Source: Sciscionella marina DSM 45152 (lineage in GTDB: Bacteria > Actinomycetota > Actinomycetes > Mycobacteriales > Pseudonocardiaceae). Taken from it: a DNA stretch of 64,000 bases. The translations under genes and the position numbers were made by a program. Below the pieces are notes generated by a model. That model saw only the letters and a program-made list of their open reading frames with translations, was not told the origin of the DNA and did no database searches. This document shows, in pieces, positions 51,350 through 59,702 of the stretch. Numbering within the stretch: position 1 is the first letter of the stretch; each line of letters opens with the position of its first letter. Location of the stretch: positions 1 to 64,000 of the forward strand of contig NZ_KB905385.1 in the NCBI RefSeq assembly GCF_000379465.1, given 5' to 3'.

Positions 51350-52510
51350 GTGCTGACCAGGTTCCGTGCGGTGTTCGCGACTCCCCTGCGCAGGGACCTC
51401 GTGGCCGCCCTCACGACCTTCGCGCTCGGGATCGGCTTCTACCTCGCCGGGGTGGCCTCGAACACCGGGATCCCGCTCGAGGGGCCCTACTGGTCGCGGG
51501 TGCTGTTGTTCGGCATCGCCTGCGCGGCCCAGTTGCTGCGCTCGTGGTCCACGTTCGCCGCGATCGGGGTCGCACTGGCCGGTGTGCTCGCCGACGGTCT
51601 GCTCGGGCCGACACTGCCGATGGTGTTCGTGATCGGCGACGTGGTCTTCAGCGTGGTGCTCTACACCTCGCGGCGGACCTCCCGGATCGCGATCGCGGTC
51701 GTGCTGCTCGCCGGGATCGCGGTGAGCGTGCTGTTCGCGGTGCTGCAAGGAAACTGGCGGCTGCTGTTCCCGATCGGGCTCCAGGTGTTCGCGATCGCGC
51801 TGGTGCCGATGTGGTGGGCGCTGAACGTCCGCTCCCAGGCCGAGATCGCCACCGCGGAACGGGAGCGTGCGGTACTGGATCGGCGGGCGGCGGTGGACGG
51901 GGAACGGGCCAGGATGGCGCGCGATCTGCACGACGTGATCGCCGCGCACCTCTCGGCGATCGCGGTGCGTTCCGAAGCGGCGCTGCTGGTGCACGAACCA
52001 CAGGCGCGGCACGAGGCACTGACCGCGATCCGCGGGGAGAGCCTGACCGCGCTCGAGGAGATGCGCGCGATGATCGGGCTGCTGCGCGCGGGAACCGAGG
52101 GCGGGACCGATTCCCGGCAGGCACCGCGGGGACTGGCCGAGCTGGCGCCGCTGCTCGAATCGGTGCGCGCGAGCGGTTCCCCGGTGCACGCCGAGCTCGA
52201 CATTCCCGCCGTCCCCGCGGCCGTGGACCTCGCCGGGTACCGCATCCTGTCCGAGGCACTGGCCAATGTCACCCGGCACGCCCCCGGGGCCGAGGTGCGC
52301 CTGCGGGTGCGGGCGCGCGGGGACCGGCTGGAGCTCGAGGTGCGCAATGCCATCACCGCGAGCGGCGGCCGTTCCGGCACCGGTATGGGAGTGACCAATA
52401 TCCGTGAGCGCGCCTCGGATGTGGGTGGCACGGCGCTGATCGGGATGTCCGGTGGCGAATGGCTGGTGCATGCCGAATTACCGCTGTCCGGCGCCGTACT
52501 GAGAGTATGA
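51350..52510 (+). CDS. NarL-type sensor histidine kinase (first of a tandem pair)
   Basis: 386 aa from GTG 51350. Five to six N-terminal transmembrane helices (residues ~15-155) form the sensor. The HisKA_3 dimerisation box 'RARMARDLHDVIAAHLSAIAVRSEAAL' contains the phospho-accepting His, and the HATPase domain has 'ILSEALANVTRHAPGAEVRL' (N box) and 'GTGMGVTNIRERASDVGGT' (G box). It autophosphorylates and passes phosphate to the regulator overlapping it by ATGA. The signal is unknown; a membrane or envelope cue is likely because there is no extracellular domain. Confidence 0.9.
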   Translation: MLTRFRAVFATPLRRDLVAALTTFALGIGFYLAGVASNTGIPLEGPYWSRVLLFGIACAAQLLRSWSTFAAIGVALAGVLADGLLGPTLPMVFVIGDVVFSVVLYTSRRTSRIAIAVVLLAGIAVSVLFAVLQGNWRLLFPIGLQVFAIALVPMWWALNVRSQAEIATAERERAVLDRRAAVDGERARMARDLHDVIAAHLSAIAVRSEAALLVHEPQARHEALTAIRGESLTALEEMRAMIGLLRAGTEGGTDSRQAPRGLAELAPLLESVRASGSPVHAELDIPAVPAAVDLAGYRILSEALANVTRHAPGAEVRLRVRARGDRLELEVRNAITASGGRSGTGMGVTNIRERASDVGGTALIGMSGGEWLVHAELPLSGAVLRV

Positions 52511-53148
52511 GCGCGATGATCAGGGTGCTGCTGGCCGACGACCATGCCGCGATCCGTTCCGGGCTCGCGCTGATGCTCGGTGCTGCGGAGGGGATCGAGG
52601 TCGTCGGCGAGGCGGGGGACGGGAACGCCGCCGTGGAGCTCGCCGGGCGGCTGCGCCCCGATGCGGTGTTGATGGATGTGCGGATGCCGGGGCTGGACGG
52701 GATCGCGGCGACCGCGCGGATCCTCGCCGAGGGGCATGCCGCGGTACTCATGCTGACCACCTTCGACCTGGACTCCTACGTCTACGGGGCGCTGCGCGCC
52801 GGGGCGAGCGGCTTCCTGCTCAAATCCGTGGACGGGGCCCGGCTCGCCGATGCGGTGCGCACCGTGGCCGCCGGGGAGGCGATCATCGAGCCCGCCATCA
52901 CCAAGCGACTGCTGAGCGCATTCGCCACGAGTGGGCCGCCGGAGGCTCCGGACTGGCTGGACGCGCTCACCGAGCGGGAACGGGATGTGCTCTCCTGCCT
53001 CGGCAAGGGCTACTCGAACGCGCAGATCTCCCGGGAGCTCTACGTCGCCCAGGCCACGGTGAAAACGCACGTGTCCAGCCTGCTCACCAAGCTCGGGCTC
53101 AGCTCCCGGGTGCAGGCCGCGATCCGAGCACGGGAGGCGGGACTGTGA
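52507..53148 (+). CDS. NarL/LuxR-type response regulator (first pair)
   Basis: 213 aa. Receiver: acidic 'LLADDH', phospho-Asp in 'DAVLMDVRMPGLDG' (about 57), Thr in 'LMLTTFD' and Lys in 'GFLLKSVDG'. Output: 'LTERERDVLSCLGKGYSNAQISRELYVAQATVKTHVSSLLTKLGLSSR', a LuxR HTH. ATG 52507 overlaps the kinase stop, and its own stop overlaps the GTG of the second kinase. Confidence 0.93.
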   Translation: MSAMIRVLLADDHAAIRSGLALMLGAAEGIEVVGEAGDGNAAVELAGRLRPDAVLMDVRMPGLDGIAATARILAEGHAAVLMLTTFDLDSYVYGALRAGASGFLLKSVDGARLADAVRTVAAGEAIIEPAITKRLLSAFATSGPPEAPDWLDALTERERDVLSCLGKGYSNAQISRELYVAQATVKTHVSSLLTKLGLSSRVQAAIRAREAGL

Positions 53149-54305
53149 CCGAGCTTCAGCAGACCGACCCCCCTCGGCTCTCGGTGTTCAGCTGGGTGGC
53201 CATCCACGCGCTCGGCACGGTGGTCGTGATCGCCAACCTCGCCGCGACCCAGGAGACCGAGCCCTGGATGTGGGCGGTCTACGGCTGCACGGTGGCGCTC
53301 TGGCCGGTGTACCTGGTGCTCGATTTCCACGACTCCGGGCTCACCTGGGTCCCGCTCGCGCTCGGTGGCCTGGTCAACGCGGTGGTGGACGGGTTCGCCG
53401 TGGATGTGACCGCGATGCTGTTCGTCGCGGTGTTCATCGCCAGGATGACCTCGCTGCCCACGCTTCGCTTGTCGGTGGCCCTCGCCGCGCCCTTCCTGGC
53501 CGGTGCGCTCGTCGCGGGCAGCGAGGCGGTGTTCGGCGAGCTGCAGTTCGACCATGTGCTCACCGTGGTCATGCTCGGCATCGTCGGCTTCGGCCTGCGC
53601 CAGTACCGCGCCCAGGCGATGGCCACCAGGGAACTGCTCGAGCAGACCAGACGCACCCAGGCCGAACAGGCCCGGGCCGCCGCGCTGGACGAGCGCACCC
53701 GCATTGCCCGCGAACTGCACGATGTGCTCGCCCATTCGCTCGGCGCGCTCGGTGTACAGCTCGAGGTCGCCGAGGCCATGCTGACCGAGGGCGGGGACCC
53801 GCAGGCGGCCACCGCGCGCGTTTCCCGGGCCCGCAGGCTCGCCGCCGAGGGGCTCGCCGAGGCCCGGTCCGCGGTGGCCGCGCTGCGCGGCGAGGTGCCC
53901 CCGCTCGCCGAGGCGCTGACCGAGATCACCGCCGCGCACGGGCGGGATCACCAGACCGAGACCGGTTTCACCTGCACCGGGACGCCGCGCCCGCTCGACG
54001 CCGCGGTCACCGTCGCCCTGCTGCGCGTCGCCAGGGAGGCGCTGACCAACGCCGCCAAGCACGCCCCGGGCGCTCCGGTGGCCGTACGCTTGGCATTCGA
54101 TACGGACACGGTCGGCCTCACGGTGCACGACAGCGGAGCGGGCGGAGCCGTGGACGCGGCGGGTGGTGGGCACGGGCTCACCGGGATGGCCGAACGGCTC
54201 GCCCTCGCCGGGGGCAGCCTCGAGGCGGGGCCGTCGGACGGCGCGGAAGGGAGGGGATGGACGGTGCGGGTCAGCGTTCCGGATCAGCAAGGGGAGCAGG
54301 CGTGA
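53145..54305 (+). CDS. NarL-type sensor histidine kinase (second of the tandem pair)
   Basis: 386 aa from GTG 53145. Four to five transmembrane helices at the N-terminus, then a coiled-coil 'TRELLEQTRRTQAEQARAAALDERTRIARELHDVLAHSLGALGVQLEVAEAML', whose His is the phosphorylation site, and an HATPase with 'LLRVAREALTNAAKHAPGAPVAVRL' and 'GHGLTGMAERLALAGGSLEAG'. The same length as the first kinase but divergent in the sensor region. Overlaps both flanking regulators by 4 bp. Confidence 0.92.
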   Translation: MTELQQTDPPRLSVFSWVAIHALGTVVVIANLAATQETEPWMWAVYGCTVALWPVYLVLDFHDSGLTWVPLALGGLVNAVVDGFAVDVTAMLFVAVFIARMTSLPTLRLSVALAAPFLAGALVAGSEAVFGELQFDHVLTVVMLGIVGFGLRQYRAQAMATRELLEQTRRTQAEQARAAALDERTRIARELHDVLAHSLGALGVQLEVAEAMLTEGGDPQAATARVSRARRLAAEGLAEARSAVAALRGEVPPLAEALTEITAAHGRDHQTETGFTCTGTPRPLDAAVTVALLRVAREALTNAAKHAPGAPVAVRLAFDTDTVGLTVHDSGAGGAVDAAGGGHGLTGMAERLALAGGSLEAGPSDGAEGRGWTVRVSVPDQQGEQA

Positions 54306-54946
54306 TCGGCGTGCTCGTGGTGGACGACCAGCACCTCATGCGGGAGGGGCTTGTCGCGCTGCTCGGGATGTGCGCCGATATCGAGGTCGTGGGTGAGGCC
54401 GCGGACGGGAACGCCGCCGTCGAGTTCGTGGCGGAACACGGGCCCGATGTGGTGCTGATGGACCTGCGCATGCCCGTGCTCGGCGGGGCCGAGGCGACCC
54501 GGCAGATCCTGGCGCGCCGGTCCGGGACCGCGGTGCTCGTCCTGACCACCTACGCCGATGACGAGTCGATCAGCGAGGCGCTCGGGGCCGGGGCGCGCGG
54601 CTACCTGACCAAGGACGCCGGACGGGACGAGATCGCGGCCGCGGTGCGCTCGGCGGCCGCCGGGCACGCCACCTTCGACCGCACCGTTTCGGACCGGCTG
54701 CTCGCGGCCTTTTCCGGTGCGGCGAGCCAGGAGAGTTCCGGCAAACCCGTGGGACTGACCGGGCGGGAGGCCGAAGTGCTCGGCCTGATCGCCGATGGCC
54801 TGTCGAACGCGGACATCGCCGCACACCTGGTCATCGGGGAGACCACGGTGAAGACGCACATCAACAACCTGTTCGCGAAGATCGGCGTGCGCACCCGAGC
54901 CGAGGCGGTGCGCTACGCCTTTCGCATCGGGATCACCGGGAGTTAG
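54302..54946 (+). CDS. NarL/LuxR-type response regulator (second pair)
   Basis: 214 aa from GTG 54302. Receiver motifs 'VLVVDDQHLMREGLVALLG', 'DVVLMDLRMPVLGG' (phospho-Asp), 'LVLTTYADD' and 'GYLTKDAG'; LuxR HTH 'LTGREAEVLGLIADGLSNADIAAHLVIGETTVKTHINNLFAKIGVRTRAEAVRYA'. It is clearly a paralogue of the first regulator ('EVVGEAxDGNAAVE' in both). Last gene of the four-gene signalling operon. Confidence 0.93.
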   Translation: MIGVLVVDDQHLMREGLVALLGMCADIEVVGEAADGNAAVEFVAEHGPDVVLMDLRMPVLGGAEATRQILARRSGTAVLVLTTYADDESISEALGAGARGYLTKDAGRDEIAAAVRSAAAGHATFDRTVSDRLLAAFSGAASQESSGKPVGLTGREAEVLGLIADGLSNADIAAHLVIGETTVKTHINNLFAKIGVRTRAEAVRYAFRIGITGS

Positions 54947-54968
54947 GCGCGGGCCGCAACAGGAATCA

Positions 54969-55607
54969 TCAAGCTCGCGGGCGGCGGGCGAAGTAGACAT
55001 AGGCGGGCGGGAAATTGCGCATCACGGTGCGCGAGACGACGGTTTCCTCGAAGTTCTCCCGCAGTTCCCGGTGCTGGCGGCGCGCGGGCGGGGCCCAGCG
55101 GCTCCAGGCGTAGGAGAACTGGGTGAACGAGCCGCGCTCCACGAGCGAGTCCGCGACCAGTTCCACCAGCGGCTGCTTGTCCTTGGGCCAGTACGCCGCC
55201 CAGGGCAGCCCGCTGATCACGACGTCTGCCCGCATGCCGCGCGCGGCGAGCACGTCGAGCAGGTCGTGGGCGTCGGCGCAGACCACATCCACGCCGGGAT
55301 AGCGCGAGGCGAGCAGCCGGGCCCATTCCCGGTTGCACTCGATCGCGACATGGGTACCGCGCCCGCCGAGCACTCGCTGGGCGGCCGCGGTGAACGCCCC
55401 GGTGCCCGCGCCGAGTTCCACCACCGCCGGGTCACCGGTACGGGGAATGGGGGCGACCATCCGTTCGGCGAGGTAGCTGGAGCTGGGCACGAGTGAGGCC
55501 GTGGTCATGGGGGAACGGAAGAACTGCCGCGCGAACCGCCAGGCATCGCGCCCCCTCGGCCGGTTCAGGTGCAGCGGGGAACCGGCACCGTTCGCCGGAT
55601 GGGTCAT
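54969..55607 (-). CDS. class I SAM-dependent methyltransferase, phospholipid N-methyltransferase-like
   Basis: 212 aa from ATG 55607 with GGAGT upstream. 'AWRFARQFFRSPMTTASLVPSSSYLAERMV' precedes motif I 'VVELGAGTGAFTAA', then 'VAIECNREWARLLASRYPGVDVVCADAHDLL' and 'DVVISGLPWAAY' (motif IV). The N-terminal 'F..SP...ASLVPSS..LA..M' is typical of PmtA/rRNA-adenine-methylase-like lipid methyltransferases. Probably methylates phosphatidylethanolamine or a related lipid at the membrane; alternative substrates are possible. Confidence 0.82.
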   Translation of the reverse strand: MTHPANGAGSPLHLNRPRGRDAWRFARQFFRSPMTTASLVPSSSYLAERMVAPIPRTGDPAVVELGAGTGAFTAAAQRVLGGRGTHVAIECNREWARLLASRYPGVDVVCADAHDLLDVLAARGMRADVVISGLPWAAYWPKDKQPLVELVADSLVERGSFTQFSYAWSRWAPPARRQHRELRENFEETVVSRTVMRNFPPAYVYFARRPRA

Positions 55608-55730
55608 GGTCAGCACTCCTGTCGGGAACGAACCTGCGCCTACGTCCATTCTCATGCAGCAACATACCCACTCGCGTCCTACTGTGGGTCGATTGGCCGG
55701 TGAATTCTCGGCGCGCGTCCCGGGCAGTGC

Positions 55731-56360
55731 TCACATCCCGGGCATCGGGCTCATCAGGAACTGCATGGCCACCAGCATCGAGGCCATCCCGAGCCCCATC
55801 ACGGCCAGGCTCACCCGGACGGCGGCACCGTGTTGTGCTGCGGTGGGCCCCCGTCCGCGCGCCCACCACCCGGCCTGTGCCAGGAACCACGCCGCGAACA
55901 CCACGGTCAGCCAGGCGAAACCAGGGGTGGGCACCACGTACATGAAGGCCATGCCGAGCAGGTCGATGACGCCCATCGGGGCGAGCGTGATCAGCCCGTG
56001 CCCGCGCATCCGCCCGCTGACCGCCAGGACGAGCCCGGCGAGGGCACAGGCCAGGAACACACCCTGGGCCAGCAGCGACGGGATCGTCAGCCACGGCAGG
56101 TTCATCAGCACCATGCCCGCGGCCATGAGCACGTGCCCGGCATGCCACACCGCGAGCGGCCGGTCCACTCCGCGCATATGGCTCAGGTGCACCACGAGGA
56201 CCGCGGCGAACAGCAGTGCGGCGAGCAGGGCCGCCCAGGTGCCGAGCACGTGCCCGCTGGACACCACGAGTACGGCCACCGCACCGAGTGAGCCCAGCCC
56301 GATACGGGTGATTCGGTGTGACCCGGGAGTCTTTTTGCCCACCGTAGTCGATCTTGTCAT
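55731..56360 (-). CDS. DUF5134-type integral membrane protein
   Basis: 209 aa with about six helices. The histidine-containing segment 'VVHLSHMRGVDRPLAVWHAGHVLMAAGMVLMNLPW' is the hallmark of the family, followed by Met-rich helices and a C-terminal 'MLVAMQFLMSPMPGM'. The His/Met pattern suggests metal (copper) or haem handling, but no function is established. Divergent from the glycosyl/acyltransferase gene (72 bp). Confidence 0.8.
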   Translation of the reverse strand: MTRSTTVGKKTPGSHRITRIGLGSLGAVAVLVVSSGHVLGTWAALLAALLFAAVLVVHLSHMRGVDRPLAVWHAGHVLMAAGMVLMNLPWLTIPSLLAQGVFLACALAGLVLAVSGRMRGHGLITLAPMGVIDLLGMAFMYVVPTPGFAWLTVVFAAWFLAQAGWWARGRGPTAAQHGAAVRVSLAVMGLGMASMLVAMQFLMSPMPGM

Positions 56361-56432
56361 CGGGGCCGTCCAGTAACGTGCACGTCAGAACAGGTTTCTT
56401 CACTGGGAAGTAAAGCAGAGTGGGGTGCTGAC

Positions 56433-58811
56433 GTGTCAGAAGCGCCTTCGGTGAAACGAGTACTGATCGTTTCCGCGAACATGGGTGAGGGGCACAACGC
56501 GACCGGCCGCGCGCTCGAGGAGCGGGTGCACGTGCTGTGGCCGGATGCGCAGGTCCGGTGGGTGGACACGCTGGACGCGATGGGCAAGGCCGTCGGGCCC
56601 GCCTTCCGCTGGACTTACGTGACCAATGTGGAGTCGACGCCATGGCTCTACGAGTTCTTCTACGACTCGCTGTGGCACCGCCCCTGGTTCGCGCACGCCG
56701 CGAAACGGTTCGTCGCGGAATGGGCGGGACGCTCGCTGCGCGGGGTGCTGCGCGAGTTCCGCCCGGATCTGGTGTTGCCCACCTATCCGCTCGGCACCGC
56801 CGGGCTGAACTGGTTGCGCCGCAGGGGAGAGCTCTCCGCCCCGGTCGGCGCGTGGATCTCGGATTTCGCCCCGCACCCGTTCTGGGTCTATGACCGCATC
56901 GACCGCAATGTGGTGATGCACGATGTCGCGACCGGCCCGGCGCGGGTGTGCGTGCCCAAGGCACCGGTCTCGGTGAGCAGGCCCCCGGTGACCGGCCGGT
57001 TCGTGCCCGGTGACCGGCTCGCCGCGCGCAAGCGGCTCGGTCTTCCGGTGGACGGGTTCGTGGCCGTGGTCTCCTGCGGATCGCTCGGCTTCGGCTCGGT
57101 TGCCGCCGCGGTGCACGAACTGCTCAGCGCCGACGAGTCGGTGACCGTGCTCGCGGTGTGCGGGCGCAACGATGCCTTGCGCGCCAAGGTGAACGCGGTC
57201 AGTCCCGGGGATCCGCGGCTGATCGCCTACGGCTGGACCGACGAGGTTCCCGAGCTGCTCGCCGCCTGCGATGTGCTCGTCACCAACGCGGGCGGGGCGA
57301 CCTCCCTTGAGGCGCTGGCCTGTGAACGCGCGGTGCTGATGTATCAGCCCATTGCCGCGCACGGGAAGGCCAATGCGCGCCTGATGGCCGATGCCGGGCT
57401 GGCCATTCTGTGCCCGGATCGCGGTTCGCTGACCAGGACGGTGCGCGAATTGCTCGCCGAACCGACGCGGCTGGCCGCCATCGAACGCCGGGCCCGCGAG
57501 CACGTGCGTGATCACCCCAGCCTGGACGAGGCGCTCGTGGACCTGGCCGGATCCGTGCCCGCCCCGCACCGGGTGCGCGCCCAGGACTCGATTTTCCTTT
57601 ACGCGGACGGGAAAAACCATCCTCAGCAGCTGGGCGCGGTGCTGGTCCTGCATCCCAAGGAGGACGGCACTCTGCCGGGGCGCGCGGAGGCAGAGGTACT
57701 GTTCGGCGCGCTTCCCGGTGGGCGCAACCGGATGCGCCGCCGCTGGCTGCGCCATCCGCGACTGGTGGACGACCGGATCGGGGACAGCGACATCCGGCTG
57801 TCCCTTGTGGACATTTCCGAACAGGTCGCCGAGCAGGGCGAGGAGGCGGCACTGGACGCCGCGCTCGGGGAGTTCTTCTCCGCGCGGCTGGATCCGTATC
57901 AGTACGCCGGGCGGGCACGGCTGGTCAGCGGGCTCGAGGGCGGACGCGCGGCATTCCTGGTGAGCTCGCACCATTCCTTCGCCGACGGGATGGCGGTCAC
58001 CGGCTCGCTGGTGTCCGCCTCGCGCGGAAACCCATGGCCGCAGGAGCTCGCGCCGTTCGACGAGCCGGAGACGGTCACCCCGCGCCAGCTGGTGCGCGGG
58101 CTGTACACGCTCGCCCGCGGCGGCGCGGTGAAACCGAATTCGCTCAACCGTGCGGTCACCACTCGGGAACGCCGCTACCGGCGAGCCTGGCTGGACCAGC
58201 CCGGGTTGAACGAGATCGCGACCGAACTCGGGGTCACGGTCCCGGATGTGGTGCTCGGCCTGCTCGCCGAGGCCCTGCGCGCCGAGGTGCCGGACACGCA
58301 GAACGGCGCCCGGCTCACCGTTCCGCAGTCCACCCGCAGCGTGCGTACCTTCCGCTCGGCGGGCAACCACACCGGGGCGATCCGGCTCGATCTCCCGGTC
58401 GCCGAGATGGAGCTGCCGGAGCGGATCAAACGCACCGCCGAGGCATTGCGCGATGAGGAGGAATCCGGTGCGCCCGCGGCCGCGCGGCTCGTGGTGCGCG
58501 TCATGGGCGGGCTGCCCGCGCCGCTGCACCGGATGCTCGCGGCAAACTTCAACTCCGGCAACTGGTTCAACATGATCGCCTCGATCCTGCCCGGCGCGCG
58601 CGGGGTGCTCAAGGTGCGTGGCTCGCTGATCGGTTCGGTGTACCCGATCCTGCCGCTGGCCAAAGGGACCGCGTTCGCCGCCGGATTCATGTTGTGGGCC
58701 AAGGAGGTCACCGTGTGCATCGCCACCGATCCGGACGGGGCCGAGACCGCCGAGCGGTTGTGCGCGCGCATCGAGGCCGAGTACGCCGCGCTGCGGATGA
58801 GGACCGCATGA
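56433..58811 (+). CDS. fusion of MGDG-synthase-like glycosyltransferase and WS/DGAT acyltransferase
   Basis: 792 aa. Residues ~1-385 are a GT28/MGDG-synthase-type glycosyltransferase: 'VLIVSANMGEGHNATGRALEERV' (acceptor-side motif), 'DLVLPTYPLGTAGL', 'GAWISDFAPHPFWVYDRID' and the nucleotide-sugar motif 'LLAACDVLVTNAGGATSLEALACERAVLMYQPI'. Residues ~400-790 are a WS/DGAT domain with the catalytic 'SSHHSFADGM' (H513, H514, D518) and later 'GNHTGAIRLDLPV'. One polypeptide could glycosylate a diacylglycerol-like acceptor and acylate it or its precursor. Two mini-ORF repeats and an SDR gene follow in translational coupling. I know of the two domains separately; the fusion is unusual. Confidence 0.85.
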   Translation: MSEAPSVKRVLIVSANMGEGHNATGRALEERVHVLWPDAQVRWVDTLDAMGKAVGPAFRWTYVTNVESTPWLYEFFYDSLWHRPWFAHAAKRFVAEWAGRSLRGVLREFRPDLVLPTYPLGTAGLNWLRRRGELSAPVGAWISDFAPHPFWVYDRIDRNVVMHDVATGPARVCVPKAPVSVSRPPVTGRFVPGDRLAARKRLGLPVDGFVAVVSCGSLGFGSVAAAVHELLSADESVTVLAVCGRNDALRAKVNAVSPGDPRLIAYGWTDEVPELLAACDVLVTNAGGATSLEALACERAVLMYQPIAAHGKANARLMADAGLAILCPDRGSLTRTVRELLAEPTRLAAIERRAREHVRDHPSLDEALVDLAGSVPAPHRVRAQDSIFLYADGKNHPQQLGAVLVLHPKEDGTLPGRAEAEVLFGALPGGRNRMRRRWLRHPRLVDDRIGDSDIRLSLVDISEQVAEQGEEAALDAALGEFFSARLDPYQYAGRARLVSGLEGGRAAFLVSSHHSFADGMAVTGSLVSASRGNPWPQELAPFDEPETVTPRQLVRGLYTLARGGAVKPNSLNRAVTTRERRYRRAWLDQPGLNEIATELGVTVPDVVLGLLAEALRAEVPDTQNGARLTVPQSTRSVRTFRSAGNHTGAIRLDLPVAEMELPERIKRTAEALRDEEESGAPAAARLVVRVMGGLPAPLHRMLAANFNSGNWFNMIASILPGARGVLKVRGSLIGSVYPILPLAKGTAFAAGFMLWAKEVTVCIATDPDGAETAERLCARIEAEYAALRMRTA

Positions 58812-58971
58812 GTGAAGCTTGCGAGCGAATCGTGGACCTCATGCGCCGAAAGAGGTCGAACACAGTCTCGCGAAGCGAGGCGACCGCATGAGTGAAGCTT
58901 GCGAGCGAATCATGGACCTCATGCGCCGAAAGAGGTCGAACACAGTCTCGCGAAGCGAGGCGACCGCATGA
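58808..58971 (+). repeat. two tandem 80-bp MIRU-like elements with chained mini-ORFs
   Basis: 58808-58887 and 58888-58967 differ at one base (G/A at 58851/58931 area). Each encodes 27 codons (MSEACERI(V/M)DLMRRKRS...) ending ...EATA-stop. The first ATG overlaps the fusion gene's stop, each stop overlaps the next ATG (ATGA), and the last ATG is that of the SDR gene. The 5' end ATGAGTGAAGCTTGCGAGCGA and 3' end AGCGAGGCGACCGC match the copies at 9.5 and 32.7 kb. Confidence 0.8.
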
Positions 58972-59696
58972 GTATGAACTGGGCGGGTGCGCGGGTACTG
59001 ATCACCGGGGCATCCTCCGGGATCGGCGCCGAACTCGCTCGGCTGCTGGCGCGCCGTGGTGCGCACATTCTCGCCGCTGGGCGCACCGGATCCGCGCTGC
59101 ACGGGCACGAGAACTTCGCGGGCGATCTCGCCGAACCGGGTGCCTGCGTGGAACTGGCGGCCGCGGTCGGCGATGTCGATGTGTTCATCGGCAACGCCGG
59201 GTTCGGATACGCCGGGGATTTCGCCGCCATGCCAACGGACCGGATCGGCGAACTGATCACCGTGAACCTCACGGCGAACATGCTGCTCACCCGCGCGCTG
59301 CTGCCCGGGATGCTGGACCGGGGGCACGGCGCGCTCGCCTACATCACGAGCATCGCCGGTGCCATGGCGGTGGCCGAGGAGGCCGCGTATTCCGGGGCGA
59401 AGGCAGGCATGGCCACCTTCGCGGAAAGCGTGCGGCTCGCCGCGCGGCCGAAGGGGGTGCGGGTCACCACCGTCGTTCCCGGGGTCGTGGACACCGCGTT
59501 CTTCGAACGGCGTGGCGCTGCCTATGACCGCTCCCGCCCGCGACCCGTTGCGCCGCAGCGGGTCGCGGAGGCCACTATCGCCGCCATCGAACGCGGCAGG
59601 GCCGAGGTGTTCGTGCCGTCCTGGCTGCGGTTCCCGGCCCGGCTCGGCGGGGCCGCACCGGGGCTGGTGCGCGCCCTGCGGAGCCGCTTCGAATAG
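58968..59696 (+). CDS. short-chain dehydrogenase/reductase
   Basis: 242 aa from ATG 58968. 'VLITGASSGIGAELARLLARRGAHILAAGRTG' binds NADP (Arg after the second strand), 'GNAGFGYAGDF' is the NNAG-type motif, and 'YITSIAGAM' plus 'AAYSGAKAGMATF' give the Ser-Tyr-Lys triad. It is coupled through the two mini-ORFs to the glycosyl/acyltransferase fusion, so its substrate may be a lipid intermediate (a keto or acyl group). Similar SDRs occur beside mycobacterial lipid genes. Confidence 0.9.
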   Translation: MSMNWAGARVLITGASSGIGAELARLLARRGAHILAAGRTGSALHGHENFAGDLAEPGACVELAAAVGDVDVFIGNAGFGYAGDFAAMPTDRIGELITVNLTANMLLTRALLPGMLDRGHGALAYITSIAGAMAVAEEAAYSGAKAGMATFAESVRLAARPKGVRVTTVVPGVVDTAFFERRGAAYDRSRPRPVAPQRVAEATIAAIERGRAEVFVPSWLRFPARLGGAAPGLVRALRSRFE

Positions 59697-59702
59697 CCGC
59701 TG

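Noticed and set aside
58851-58931. Mini-ORFs as an N-terminal extension of the SDR
   Set aside because: The extension would be in frame only through part of the second repeat, and the SDR starts normally with its Rossmann strand a few residues after ATG 58968.
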